Assembly (NCBI GenBank): GCA_022266195.1
Contig: WHVY01000001.1
Location: 6,634,001 to 6,698,000 of the forward strand
DNA: 64,000 nt
Reading direction: 5' to 3'
Source: Tetranychus cinnabarinus
Lineage: Eukaryota; Arthropoda; Arachnida; Trombidiformes; Tetranychidae
In this document: piece after piece, positions 46,101-59,920 of the stretch
Position numbering within the stretch: the first letter of the stretch is position 1
Layout: each line of letters begins with the position of its first letter
Translations under genes and position numbers: made by a program
The notes under the pieces: model-generated
The model's database searches: none
Told to the model about the DNA's origin: nothing
What the model saw: the letters and a program-made list of their open reading frames with translations, nothing else

Positions 46101-49100
46101 TTTCTAATGAATTAGCTTGAAATCGATTCTGAAAATTTAAATTTTCTTTATGACGAAAGACGTTTCTGCTCATAATCATCATTGAAATCTGTAAAAATTG
46201 TTGCAATTGTTGCTTCAAAAAGCGAACTCAATATTGATAATCTTCAGTCTTGGAGTTTTAACTCCCAGTTAATTCGGTTTAGTTGTAATTACGAGTTGTG
46301 CTTAGAGTCGTTAAGCCAATTAATTTGAATTTTCATCGGAAAATTGATTAAATTTAAATTTCAACTTTCATTAGTCAACCTACACAATTCAACATAATCT
46401 TGAACTTTCCTTTTCTTTCCCAAAACCTATTCAAATACCAATTATGTTTACTTTTTTTACCTTAAGGTACAATTAAAATTGTAAGATACAAAAGATTTTA
46501 ATCAAGATAAACTTGAATTTGTTTCAAAATGAATGAATTGTTAAGTTTTACCATTTACTAATTTTAATAGAAATGAATTTTTACAAGGAAAAGAAAAGAA
46601 AAAAATGTTTAAATTTACTCTCAAAATTCATTCACCAAACTAGTTCAATGAACTTTTCAATCAGTTTTCAAATCTTTTCCATTGCTTTTCATTTTTCAAC
46701 TCATTTATCTGTCAAAATCAATAATAACAAATGAATTGGCGAACAAGAAGAAGAACATTTCCTGCTGATTTATTCAGTTTCAATATCCACTGAAATCTCA
46801 ATCTTCAACTGTTGAACATTTAAAGCTCATTCAACTTTAATAGCGAAATTCAACAGAATCAATTTGATAATTAGTTTGAATTAATTTCTAATTTGAGTGT
46901 CAGGTTAAAGTGACATAAATGGTAGAGAAAACGTTTTTTAATGTTACTAGACTCTTCAATTATTCAATCAGAGGTAAAAGTTTATTGCCTTTAAACCGAT
47001 GTCCAGTCAATAGCAATTTTCACTTTTGACCAGAAAAAGATTTTCGTTTTTCAATAACTTTACTCAAGTTGGTTCAAGTTGTTTACCTTGATCATTGATC
47101 AGGGTCAAAATACTCCAAGTTGTTGTTTGAGAAATGATTAGAAATTGAAACAAAATATTAATTAGTCAACAATTAACTTGGCCAAGATACAATTTGTCCA
47201 TTTCCATCGGAGACTGATTCGACTGACCAGAAAGATAATTGATTTTCACGTGAATTTCCAATTCGATTCAACAACATTCATCCAATTGAGAGAAGCACGT
47301 TTTTTCACAAATTGTTCATCATTTGCAAATGATCAAGTTACAATTGAAATATGAGATTAAACTAATCAATTTTGTTTTTCTTTTAATCTTCCCATTTCAT
47401 CTCATTTGAATCTATCGATAAAAAATTGAGAATCAAAGATGAATTTTTCAAGATTGATTGATGCAGTAAAAATGTATTAATCGTTTCACTTGTTGAACTT
47501 GATTGAGATTTGTGAGCTTATTGTCAGCATTTGGTCAAGTTAATAAACTTTCAAATGTACTATTACTAGTATATTATGGTCAATGGATAAATGAGTGAAA
47601 TTATTATCCTTTAAACCGTTTACCTAAATATTAATCATAAATTGTTTCACGTGTTTCAATGTGTGATTTGATTAAACCTTTGACATCATTGAGACTCGCT
47701 TTTGTAATACAAAAACACATTTTGTTATTATTAGCCTCAATTTTGGTCACTTCAATTAGTCTTCAACTTTGAAAAGGTCACTTCTTTTTGTCCAACTTTA
47801 ATCAGATTAGGTTTACCCTTTAAATCTATTAATAATAAAGTCAATTAACAGATTTATGGATTAAACTATTAGACAAATTACAATATTAATATAATGGTTC
47901 AGTGAATGGTTGAGTTAAATGTGTTTGCAAAAGATTTGAAGTATTATTAGACTTTTTCAACTGAAATAACAATTGTTGAACTTGAATTTTACGTTATCGA
48001 TAAGGTTTCGTTTGATAGTCAATCGGATCAATGGCCTTAAAGTTTACTTGAGATTTTTTAGCTCAATATCAACTTATTAATCAAATTATTATGGCTGCAT
48101 TCAAACTCAAGTTCATTGCTTTTCGTGATAAACACTGAAAAGTAAAGAATCATGAATGCCTGTTGAAAGGAGAGAAAATTTTTGAACATTTCAATTTTAT
48201 CTAATTTAAAATCTCTTAGCAATACAGATGATATGCAACTCAAGAAACGGTTATATCTGGTAAAGATCAAAAGGGCAAATTTTTTACTCCCATCATGGCA
48301 TGGAGTTTAAAGAATTGATGAAATTGTTTCGATACAACATGAAATGTTCTGTAACAGATTCATGGGTGGTGGGCAAACGAAGTGATAAAAGCTGATAATA
48401 GTTGAGCAAAAATTAAAAGTTTACTACAAGATATGAATTTTCCATTCAATCATTTTTGTTCGCATCCGTCGATAGACATGTGAAAATTATGAATCTCAAA
48501 GAATGATGATTAATTGATCATCATTTAATTACGATGATGGCAGTTTTTCTATCATTTTCAATGAGAAAGAAAATTATAGATGATAAACCAGAATTTACAC
48601 GACATTACATTTGAATGTTTAGAGGATCTCAAGGTTGGCTCAGCCGATACAGGGAACTATGACCAAATACTCGAATATAAATAAGTATTTATGTCATAGA
48701 CACTTCTCTCAAAGGATGTGTTTCTTCCAAGTAGACCCTTCGAATTCAACTAAAGTGCTAGTATTATTATTATACCAACAATGAATAAACCGAAGAGGAA
48801 TAAAAGAAAATCCACCGCAATATGGACGCTTAACTTATCGGTTCTTGACCAATTTGTCAATAGAGATCGATACAGACTGAAGCTGATGTTGAAATTCAAA
48901 ATTTGACTGGGAGTTAGTTGAGTGACTAGTGGTGGTGGTTAAGGTAGGTTGGTTGATGTAATTAGTTATAAGTAGTTATAACTTTTGTACATTGTATATA
49001 TTGTGTATATTGGGTATGAATATGGCATAATACAATATCTTTTAGATGTTCAATTTATATAAGCTCGTGAGTTATGGCTACAAACAGGCGTGAAAATGAA

Positions 49101-52028
49101 AAAAACGCCAGGTATTTCCAGGCATTTTTCCCTATTCTTTTAGTCTTCGTCCTTAGTCAAAAGCCAAAATGAATGTTAACCTACTTTCATCTTACTATTA
49201 TCAATATTTATTATGAGTTTCGGCCTAGAGCGAAACATTGAATTTTGGATGATGAGTTTACACCCAATATACACGATAAGCGAATGCTAAGAAGAAAATC
49301 TAATGTTCGACAAGAGCCAAAAATTCACACTGATTGTCCATTTTAATTGCAATTACAAATGACAAAGTGATTACAAAATCCATGAAAATACGTCTTAAAT
49401 CAATTATCAATAGCGAGTTAAATATCTATTTTGGGCAAAAATGTTTTATTTTTAGTGGTTAACCAACTGAAATGAAAAAGGTCAAACCCTAAAATTGTGC
49501 CTTGATTTGTTCCTAAAACTTTAATGATGTTTGCCATTAAAAAAAGTAATTAGCTCACGTCAGATTAACGCTTGAAAGGTGACATTTCTTTTGTCACAAT
49601 TACCAAATGATTGAACACTAAGCCAAATCAAATTAATCTAATCTAATCATTTTGATGAAACCAGGAAAAGTCAAAGGTTTTGGATTTTTTCAATTTTCTG
49701 ATCAATTTTTTGGGTAATTGGGTTGAGATTTTGGTTTTCCTTTGAGTTTTCATCCAAACTCATTTCATTTGCCTTTTTCTCACTCTTTCAACACTAATAT
49801 TTTCAAGATCAAGATCATTGATTGCCAATATAAAAAATTGATTCCTTATCTTGTTTGAAAACATGTTTAACATGAAAAAATCATATTTGTACATTGAATG
49901 TTAATGATAAGTTGATACGAACTAAGATGAATGAATAATATTCAATGTCGTTCAACTTGTTTGTTGTGCATTTAATTGGTAATTAGATTAGCTCACGTTT
50001 TAGTCAATTATAAAACAATAAGGTTTTCATCAAATGCACAATATTGTCAATGAAAAGATGAACAAGTCAATCACCTGAAAAATAACTAACCATTAACTTT
50101 ACATCATGAGATCGTAGTTCCAACAGATAAATCAAAATGAAATTATCTCAAAATGCAAATCAACTCTAATTATTACTTGTATAATGAATAATAAACCTTT
50201 CAATTTGATATTCATTGAAATTAGCAATAAATTCAATAGTAAAGGTTTATTAGGCAGCTGATTTGATGAGATTTGGCTATTTTCAAGCTTGAATATTTTA
50301 TAATTTGAATATTAATTACAGAGAAAGGCACAAGATATGAATGAATATACAGAATATTTATTCCTGATTATTTTTATAATCCATAAAACGCAAACCAAAG
50401 GACCAGTTTCAAACAAAATCAGATGATTTTGTTTTGATAAAAAATAAATTTTGATAAAATTTTATCTTAACTGATCTTGAAATTTCATTTTTTGTTTTCA
50501 ACCAAAAAGTTGATTATTTTTCAATATGTCCGTTCGATCAAGCAAAATAGTCGCAAAATGATTCTAAAAATCATTGAGATTCTTTTAGGAATATACAGAC
50601 ATGAAATAGAATACAATTTAATGTGAAATAAATCTCAGTCAAGAATATTTTCTGTCTTTCTCAGATTACACCAATGGTCAGGGTTAAGTTAACAAGATTT
50701 TCATAGTCTATGGATCAATGAAACAATGTGAATAAGATGCAACTTTATTTTGTTCAGTTTTCTATTACATTGTTTTATCTTACATCTACTAACTAAATAT
50801 GCTCGTGACACCTAAAAAATAACATAAGTCTGACCCTTTTTTGTTAACTTGACCCTGACCATTAAATTTTTAAATTTAGTTTTTTATTGTTATGTTTGAT
50901 TATTTGATGTTTGAATAGTTTTTGGCTTGGATTTTGATGATTAAATTTATTAGATCGGTAAGGTACTCTGGGTGTTCCCAAACTCTGTATGAGCAAAGTT
51001 TGAAATATAATTATCTGATAACGATAAGAAAAAAATTAAATTGAATTACAAGTAACTGATTTAAAAAGTGATTGCAATTGATATGCTGGCTCCATCTATT
51101 GCCGCTAATGTTTGTTTTAGAAGTCACATGATAAATGTATGGTTATCATTAATTTCAAGCATTGTGTATCACAATTTGTGATTGTTGTTGTTGATTGATA
51201 TTGGTTCAGAGGACTTAATTTAAAAACTAGTTTTTCATGCGTTTTTATCAACAAATTTTGTTCTATCAACATGGTGTTGCCTTTAAACAATGGTTAATCT
51301 TTTTCAATCTAAACTTGAGATGGTAAACATGTTTCCTTGGTAATTAGTCCTGTGAGGCAATGGATAAGTTAATCATTGAAAGAAATCAAAACTATAATAC
51401 TGTGTTGGTAATTTTGGATGGACAGCAAATTGGTCCCTTGTCATGGATTGTTGTTTGAGTTAAACAATTAAACAAGTGGATGGATTGAATAAATGGTTAA
51501 CTTAAACCTCTAGGGTAATTTTATTCAGCTCAATGGTTCAAGTTGAATGTTTTTTGGTATAAAGAAGGAGAGTTAGATTATAAAGACTTTACGAAAGATG
51601 TGTAATGATCATGATAACATTATATTAATTCAATGGTTGGAGCACTAATAAAGGGTGAAATAAACTTACGGTTTTTGGGAAGGGTTATGTTTAATCAAAT
51701 GTGATACAATTTCAGATGGATGGAAATAATTAGGTTGAAACTGTTGGAAGTAAATGAAGATAATTTCTATTCATTTCATCTCTTGTTTCATGCCTCATCT
51801 TTTCATACAAATTGTCTATTGCAAGTTGAAATTAGATTTTCATATGAATAATAAGCAACATTGAAATACTCAACAGACTTGAATCAATAAAATTACGACG
51901 AATATCGATTTAAAATTTGATTTCGTCAAAAAGGTGAACTGATATTACTGTTAAAGGTTCACCAAATGAAAAGCTTCACTTATTTCAAGATTTTTTGGGT
52001 AAAAATGGTAAATTCAATCGATAATTAC
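43191..52028. other. Long non-coding stretch
   Basis: Nearly 9 kb with no supported gene on either strand. A diverged tandem duplication with AAATCGATTTTGAA is visible around 45950-46020 and 46083-46140. The rest shows only A/T runs. Intron of the RGS gene if 52029-52652 belongs to it, otherwise intergenic. Confidence 0.4.
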
Positions 52029-52652
52029 CTCATCCAATGAAGCGTTATGATGCTGATTAAGTGATCGCCTTTGCAAAGATTGACCATCCAGACTACTTCC
52101 AAATCCTTCAAACGTTAATTTAACCGGTGAAGCTTTTACCGGTTTCTTTGATGTCATCTCAATGTCGTGCGTTGATCCAGATAGGGTGTCACTCTTGCCA
52201 TCATTTGTATCATTATTGTTACTATCGAGATCGACCACAACGACAAATTGTTTCTGGGGTTTCCATCTTGAACAATCATCTATTTCAATAGATGAAGACT
52301 CTGTTTTATATTTCAACTCGTTAACCTGGTCCTTATGAAGATCTTCATTTGTCCAATTTACTTTCTCCTCATTTAATCGGTTGCTTCCATTTTTAACCAG
52401 CCATCTCCATTTTTTACATCTATCAATGATACCTAAATTGGTTGGGTGCGATTTAGAGTCAGGATAAGTTTCTCTGGTTATTTGACTTGCACAGTGATGA
52501 TGAGGAGAGGAAATGGATGAGGAGGAAGTGAAACATGGACAGCATAGATCCGTTTTGACTGCCGGTACCGTCAAATTTGTTTGCTTGGAATCTCGATAAC
52601 CGTAGATAACAACAATCACTGATGACAACCTTTCAACAATCGATGTAACCAT
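52029..52652 (-). CDS. First coding exon (208 aa), probably of the RGS gene
   Basis: ATG at 52652 opens a 624-nt exon that ends ASLDE with a GTAATT donor at 52028, phase 0. The protein piece starts MVTSIVERLSSVIVV, has a Cys/Ser/His-rich patch (CCPCF, SSPHHHC) and a Lys/Asp-rich middle, and contains KASPVKLTFEGFGSSLDG. No known domain. The nearest fitting acceptor on the same strand is at 27458, also phase 0, opening the His/Ser-rich exon of the RGS gene. Joined, the gene would encode 916 aa with a total length divisible by three, and the intron would be 24.6 kb with the transposase cluster inside. An exon of a separate gene whose other exons I missed is possible. Confidence 0.6.
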
Positions 52653-55133
52653 CCATCTTTTATCACCAGTTAATTGATTAATACGGTTACACCGAATTTC
52701 AATCTCTCCTTCTTTTAATTTCTCCGTGTTTCTTGTTTATTATTATTGCTTCCCTCTGATTGTTATTATGCTTTCAGGATAAATAAAAGGTTGATACCAG
52801 CAAATGGGCAAATCATTGATCAGAAATCGTAGACTTGAGATTAAAATATAATAATCTGTTTAAGTATAGTTGATTGTCCAGAATTTATCGGCAAAATATG
52901 AGTAAATATTAGCTGGAAAAAATATCCTTGTATACGATGTAAATAGGAATGGTCCGTTGTTCCTTCAATAGTAAAATATAGTTCCTTGTATCTGAATAGT
53001 GAAATAGACAAGATAGATCAAAATTAGATAAAAATAATGAAAAATACTGAAAAAGCTCGAATTAGGATCAAAAATCTCTAATAAGATATGCACCAACAAA
53101 GCAACTAAAGCAGTTGTTGTTAAAGCATATCAATAGCAAGCAATGCTTTATTTTAATGCTTGTAGACTAATTATTAGAATGACAGAATTAATTTTCACAA
53201 TAAATGATGCATATTTACCTGGTTAATGATGGAAGGCAGAAAAATAGAGTCCATAAAATTTAATTAAAGCTGTTGACTTGATTAGAGTCATGTAAACATG
53301 TCCAAGCTCAGAAAAATTGTTTACAGATAGGCAGGACTGAGATTGTTTTTGATTGATGATAATGTCCACATTAAAGCTTGTTTAACCACTGTCAGTCAAT
53401 TGTTACCATCACCATTCTATAAAATTGAACCAATTAAAAGATAAATTAAATACACACAAGTGACAATTAATCAAAAGACTAAATATGCGAATCACAATTA
53501 CAATGGGTAACAAAAGAAAGGGTTGTTGTTACCGCATGTTGATCAAAAAAAGACGTTGAGAGCTGCTGCTTTATGTATAGATGTTGAAGCTCTTGCGGTA
53601 TTTCATTGTATTTTCACAATTATTGCTAAATATTGATTAATTTAAATTGTACCGAAATAATATTAAATACTGTATTAAATCACTTGTCTTAAAATTTAAA
53701 AATTATAAATCTATTTTGTTGTATAACAGACTTTGTGTGTTATAAATACACATTCACACACACTTTTGGGTTGCAAAAATTGGGTAACTCTTTTTGCTCC
53801 ATTATTTCATCCTTTCATTTTCATAGGCAATCTCAGTTTCATGATTTAATTATTTGGACAGCAAATCTATTTTTAGATGCGCATCAAAGTCAAGTAATCA
53901 GTCAACAGCAATCAGATTGTCCCTGGTAATGTACTACTAGCATTACCATGTAATCAATAACCCAGATAATGAAATGATATTTAAATAAATTTCCAAGGTT
54001 GACATTTGAATGAAGTTGAAAATTTTACTCCCAATCCTTTCATTCAAATCAGTTGTAATCACTTTAACTACAAATCAAGGTTAATTCATTAGACACATTG
54101 AAAAGTTCAAACAATTAGTCAATTTAGGTAAAATTTACGTAGTTAACCAGTAAAATTGCAAATTATATTAATATGAGAAGCGCCTTCTAAAGCCAATTTG
54201 TCAGGTCTACAGTAAACGTAACCATTGATCAACAGTCATGTTTAATTTTCTTAATTTTTAAACGCTTCTGACGTTGGTTCAGCTAATTAAATCAAAGGGA
54301 ATCAATGTAATCAACAGTTGCCATGAAGACACATGAAAGGACAACTTTGATTGGGTTGAAATGTGACATCCATAACTTGATAATCAATAGTCAACACATT
54401 GTCAACAGTTTGTCAAACAAAGCGATTTTTTGTCCCAACAAAAATGCTTATAACCAAAAGAATCAATGTTTGTATCAAAACCAGCATTTGCATTGATATT
54501 GAATGGTAAAATTTTTCAATTTAAATTTCAAATTTAATATGCAATTTTCAATAGCAGTTTCCATTCACCAAGTGTTAACATGAACCTGGAAATGAACCTG
54601 GGATATGAAATGGAAATTTCAATGAAAAGCTTTTGGTGAAAATTGAATGATAAACTGTATTAAACTGGCATCAATTAAAACATTTTCAACCAGAAAGAGA
54701 AATGTTTCATTCCATTTTCTGGTAAATATTACAGATTTGGTGTTGTTGTGGTTCCATTTGCCTATCATTTCACAGATGGAACCAATTTTATTTATAGTTT
54801 CAATAACCAGGAACAGGAAGATAAAGATGATAACCAGGTTACCAGAACTGTGCTTCGCAGAGCAATACAAATGTTATGTGCAACATTAGGCAAAGCTGAC
54901 CATTAATTAAACATTTTCATTCCCTTCTCTTGACAATGATACAAAATGTTAACATTATCAAGGTGATTGCTTGCAAATAATGAATCAGTGACAACAATCT
55001 AACTGAAAATTAGACGATTTCATACTTTGCTTTGTTTTTGTTTTGCATTTTCATGTTAAAATGTTATTCCTCAGCAAATCGGGTTGCACATTAATGTTGA
55101 CTTGAACCTCTACATTTCTCATGGTTTTAAATC
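52653..55133. other. Divergent upstream regions, non-coding
   Basis: Contains the 5' UTR/promoter of the exon at 52029-52652 at its left and the promoter of the gene at 55134 at its right. No coding exon or RNA gene could be supported between them. Confidence 0.4.
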
Positions 55134-56705
55134 ATGTTTCCAATCGTTTATCGTGGCTATTCAGGAATCCGTAAGGTTACATCTGAAAGATGTCCTGATC
55201 CGCGAATATCACAGCAACGAATCATTTTGGACAGTCATATAACTGGAGAAACACAGTTAACCAATGTTGATTTTGTGCCTTCGTTTTGCAAAAAGCTCAA
55301 AGAAACAGTAATTTATCATAATTTCAGGTAAGTCAACATGCAATTGATTAATGCAAGAATAGATTAATGAATGTTACTAAATTTGCTAATATCAAGCAAT
55401 TTAAACACTGAAATGAATTTAATTGCAAAATGTTTGCTTTTAGTTTTAAATGTAACCCAAAAAGTAAACATTCGGTTTGTTGCTCTTTTCTGGTTAAACA
55501 AATGTCATTAACAATTTGGGTTTATTTTTATCTTTAACAGTTCCTTGGTGAGTTTAGCCAATGATTGGTTAATTAGCCATCCATGCTGGGAAATAATCAA
55601 CTGTGAAACTGTTACCCAATATGTTCATCAAGTTCATGATTCAGTCGATTACTCAGCTGTAATAAACATTTTACGCATTTGGATTAAACGTCGACCCAAT
55701 GAACCCTATTTGGTGTCCAGAGAGCCTCTTCTCTGGTATAAAGATTTTGCTCCTGATCAGAGGTCGGGTTACAGTCGATTTGAACCTTTGGACAGAGTCA
55801 TTGACAAGATAAACAAGGCGATTCTCGAGGGTCGGATAAATGGTAAAATTGTTCAAATGGAGACTCTAAAGGTTCCAGCAACCGATGACTGGACCTTCAA
55901 GTCAGAGGCAACCTACTGCAATGACGGTCGAACCACTCGGGACATTGAACGATACCAAAACTATGTCATCTTGATACGTGTTTTTTACCTTGCTGGACCT
56001 CTTTTTGACCATGAAGTGGTTCTCGCTGATTTTGTACCCTTCGACCTTTCCTCGGAAACATTTGCCAGGCGAAATGGGGAAAAGTTTTCTTCAATGATCT
56101 CAAGAGCAGCTCTCTGGCTTAGGGAAAACACTGAACTATCATTGGTAAATGCTCAAGCTGTTGACATTCATGTTCCAGGTATGACTTTAGTTGTTTAAAT
56201 AATTATTTTCATTTTCGATTAATTGTCCTCTCTTTTGAACACAGATCCCGATGCTGAAACCATTGAGACGAGAATCACTTGGAAAAGAAAGGAAAGGAAT
56301 GATAAAGAAATCCGATTTCTTCGCATTTATTGTACAAAACGAAATGAAGTTTCCAAATTGTTTCTCAATTATGAATCTCTGTCAGTCTCAAGCCTTGAAT
56401 ATAAACTGTATTTAACTGCAATTGCCTTTAATGTGAAAAGTTTCCAGCAAGATGTCAATGAATGGTTCGTTGACTTGGCTCAGCGAAACAATGGAATCAA
56501 ACCTCGAATTGTTAACATTGAAACTTGTGTGGTTCCACCCTTTGTCAATGATCAGACTGGCAAATCATTTCAACATGCAGTCGATGAGACACATTCCTGC
56601 AACCAAATGGACGGTCGATTCAAGTATTCATTTGTTACAATCAGAATCTATTACGATGAATCGGGACTGGAAACGGGAGACTTTCAAATAACTCGATTAC
56701 CATGA
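55134..56705 (+). CDS. Uncharacterised 430-aa protein with a duplicated domain
   Basis: Exons 55134-55327, 55541-56178 and 56245-56705 join in phase to 430 aa. An in-frame stop just before the ATG supports the start. No family was recognised. The protein contains two copies of one domain of roughly 110-150 aa. INGKIVQMETLKVPATDDW ... RYQNYVILIRVFYLAG in the first half matches IKPRIVNIETCVVPPFVND ... RFKYSFVTIRIYYDES in the second. Shared marks are IVxxET.xVP, a Cys followed by a short Asp/Gly turn, and the beta-strand I-R-[VI]-[FY]-Y. No signal peptide or membrane helix was seen, so it is probably cytosolic or nuclear. Likely lineage-specific. AATAAA signals at 57110-57130 fit its 3' end. Confidence 0.75.
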
Positions 56706-57315
56706 GACTTTGCTTTCCATTTCAATATTTCTTCAACATTTGCATTTCAATTTCATCTGAAGCAAACCTCAACAACCATTAAGCACAACATCATTTATTT
56801 ATTTAGCGATCTTTCATTGCTCCGGTTGCAACTGCAATTCATTTTCATCGACCTTTTCGAACTCATTCACATTACTTTTTGGGTGTTTTTTCCTCTCGAA
56901 CTTTTGGATACATTTGAACATTTCCTTCGGAGTTATGTTTATCATGATTTGCATGAGATTGAGAACCTTGCTCGATCCAAACTCTCGACAGTTCAGACTC
57001 TTACTCTGCCTTTATTTCTTATGATGATGCCTTTGAGCTTGAATGTCTTTTTTACCCTTTGTGTGCTCTATTTTACATGGTTGTACCTTGAAAGATTCAT
57101 AATAATGTTAATAAATAAAATTGAAATAAAATGATGAAACAATGTTTGCCTATTTGTATGTTCAATTGAGAAATGAAATGCTTTCAGTTTTAGTTGGGAT
57201 CAAATAAAGTATGTTAGCATAGAAATTTTTTGTTGTCTTGTTGATGTTGAACGAAAAAACAGTAAAAAGTAAAGAAATAGAAGCAGGCTGATCGTTACTA
57301 TCCAAATGCTATCGT
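56706..57315. other. 3' UTR of the two-domain gene and spacer
   Basis: Non-coding; the open stretch in this UTR has no ATG at its start and Phe/Leu-rich, chance-like composition. Ends where the repeat family begins (about 57316). Confidence 0.5.
57110..57130 (+). terminator. Cluster of AATAAA polyadenylation signals
   Basis: Overlapping AATAAA at 57110, 57114 and 57125, about 400 bp after the stop of the two-domain gene. Confidence 0.5.
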
Positions 57316-57724
57316 TTCACGATTTGACAAGCTACTCAAAACTTAGAACCTCGATTTTCTAGAATACAAAGCTCACAAAACATCAACTTATTCTTAACTT
57401 TCATACTTTACTAAATGCTTTACGATTAAATGCACCGTAATAAGATTTATACTAGAACAGTACCAAAGACTTCACGAAATTATCCTTCCGAACACGTACA
57501 TAACACAAGATGGATGAGAATTAATAACCATTTGATCCATATTTACTAGCACGAATAAAAGATTTACCTAGAAACATTCGCGATTGTTATTGTTGTCAAT
57601 ATAAATATTTTCAACTGAAAAGAAAGTTATAAATGCTAAAATTCGTGAAGTTATTTAGCTACACAGGTTTCGATTTACAATTTGGAAGCCTTAGTTTTGA
57701 AAATAATAAAACACGAACAAAACA

Positions 57725-59050
57725 TCAAACAATCTAATTTAGTTTTATGCAGTACAACTAAACATTAAACTATTTAAAGAAAACATCTTTGATTTGCAAA
57801 CGATTACAAACATCTTTTTAAATCTGCAAAAGAAGTGCTGCAAATGCTCGAATATTATAGTAGAAAGTTAAAAATTAGTGCTTAGTTGTAGTAACATGAA
57901 TACGGAGTCCATTAGTACTCTTAAAAAATTTCTGCGATCAGTATTTTTCGAGATATTCGACTCCAAAGCTAAAACTTCGATCGAAATTTGTTCAATTATG
58001 GAACTAAATCTTTGCATGAGACTTATTTTACCAAATGCAGCTTTTGATGCTTAACCAGAAAATGCACTCATTATGAGCAATAAAGTTTTCTATTCAGAAT
58101 AAAACGGATATGTTCGATTTTTTATTAAACTGGCCCCATTCAACGAGCGACGAAGTTAGAGATGTGAAACTTATTTTTAGCTCATAGAAATTGAATGTGA
58201 ACATCAAGCACTGAATACTTTTTTCATTTTATCAATAGTTTGCTAGATTTTGACCATTAACCCAAAAACTTCGAGGTTTAATATATCGAGATTAGTAGTA
58301 CTTACGGTCGTCATTCTTTGAACAAACATTAGATATTAGTATGTGCTATAACATAATATGACAAAATACCAAAGAAATGTGAGCTAGCTCATTTAATAAT
58401 GAATATTGTTTTAACGCTGCAAGGTAACCAGATTTTTTGTTAACCAAGTATCAAATCTGGATACAAGACAAGTTATAGCAGCGAATTGTTTACGTACTAC
58501 TAATCTCGATATATTAAACCTCGAAGTTTTTGGGTTAATGGTCAAAATCTAGCAAACTATTGATAAAATGAAAAAAGTATTCAGTGCTTGATGTTCACAT
58601 TCAATTTCTATGAGCTAAAAATAAGTTTCACATCTCTAACTTCGTCGCTCGTTGAATGGGGCCAGTTTAATAAAAAATCGAACATATCCGTTTTATTCTG
58701 AATAGAAAACTTTATTGCTCATAATGAGTGCATTTTCTGGTTAAGCATCAAAAGCTGCATTTGGTAAAATAAGTCGCATGCAAAAATCTTGCTCCGTAGT
58801 TGGAAAAAAGTCAATCGAAGTTTTAACTTTGGAGTCGAATATCTCGAAAAATACTGATCGCAGAAATTTTTTAAGAGTACTAATGGACTCAGTATTCATG
58901 TTACTACAACTAAGCACTAATTAGAAACTTTCACCTATAATATTCGAGCATTTGCAGCACTTCTTTTGCAGATTTAAAAAGATGCTTACAATCGTTTGCA
59001 AAGTGCAAATGATTTCTTTAAATGATTTAATGTTTAGTTATGTTACATAA
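57725..59050. repeat. Palindromic unit 1
   Basis: Arms about 57725-58305 and 58499-59050 are inverted copies around a 190-bp loop. The turn-point sequence GAGATTAGTAGT pairs with ACTACTAATCTC. Arm identity is high over CGGATATGTTCGATTTTT and CATCAAGCACTGAATAC. Confidence 0.75.
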
Positions 59051-59920
59051 AGCTAGCTCAGACTGTTGGAGATTAATCGCGGACTTACTTTATTACTGGT
59101 CAAACTTTGACTATTGACTATCTCTGACTATTTCTTAGACTCAGACTTAAATTGGTTAACTTATTCATACTAATTTAAAGCATCGTAGCTGCTTGGGATT
59201 TTGCATTATCTTGGAACCAATGCAAAGCAATTATAGCCTTTAGTCAACAATTGCTATCGAATATTAAAGCTTTTCAAGAAAAAAAATTGTGTGCAATTGT
59301 ATTGAATCTTATTTATTTGTTACATCAACTCATTCAATTGTTACACTAATTGATAGAACAAGAAAATTAGTTCTTAAAACTTGTAATTTAGGTTAGATTG
59401 ATTTGATTTTAGGTTTTACAGGTTTTAACCAGAAGTCAAGATTTAAACAATAAATAATATTGAAACAAAAGACATATTGTAATTTATTTCTTGATTAATT
59501 TGAGCTGCAATTTTAAGGCATTGTGATTAACTGCATTGGAAATCGGAAGTCCAGGAAAGCCAATTTGAATAATGATAAACAGTAAAAAGATTTGCAGTTA
59601 AACATTGAAGAAATCAATTCTTTACTATTTCTCGCGTTAGTTTAAACTTCGTCCCAAATTTTATTCATCATTTCAGCAAACAGTTTGATCCCATGTTTAT
59701 CCACTAATTATGACCAGAAAAGTCCAGTTTATCATCAGTAAATTTTGTGCTTTGCAATGTCCCCTATGAAAACAAAATTAGCTTTTCATGTTGAAACAAA
59801 GGAACCTAAAACATCGGTTTTCAATTAACCACAAAATGCTTTCAAGATATTAAGGATTAATTTCAACAAGTATGCTTGAATAAACTAATACAATGCTTAA
59901 TAATTGATTGCACCTTAATA
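59051..59920. other. Unique spacer inside the repeat region
   Basis: About 0.9 kb that does not repeat elsewhere in the window. No coding potential seen. Confidence 0.4.

Noticed and set aside
56817..57134. 105-codon frame after the two-domain gene
   Set aside because: Starts with TTG, is Phe/Leu-rich and lies in the 3' UTR before clustered AATAAA signals.
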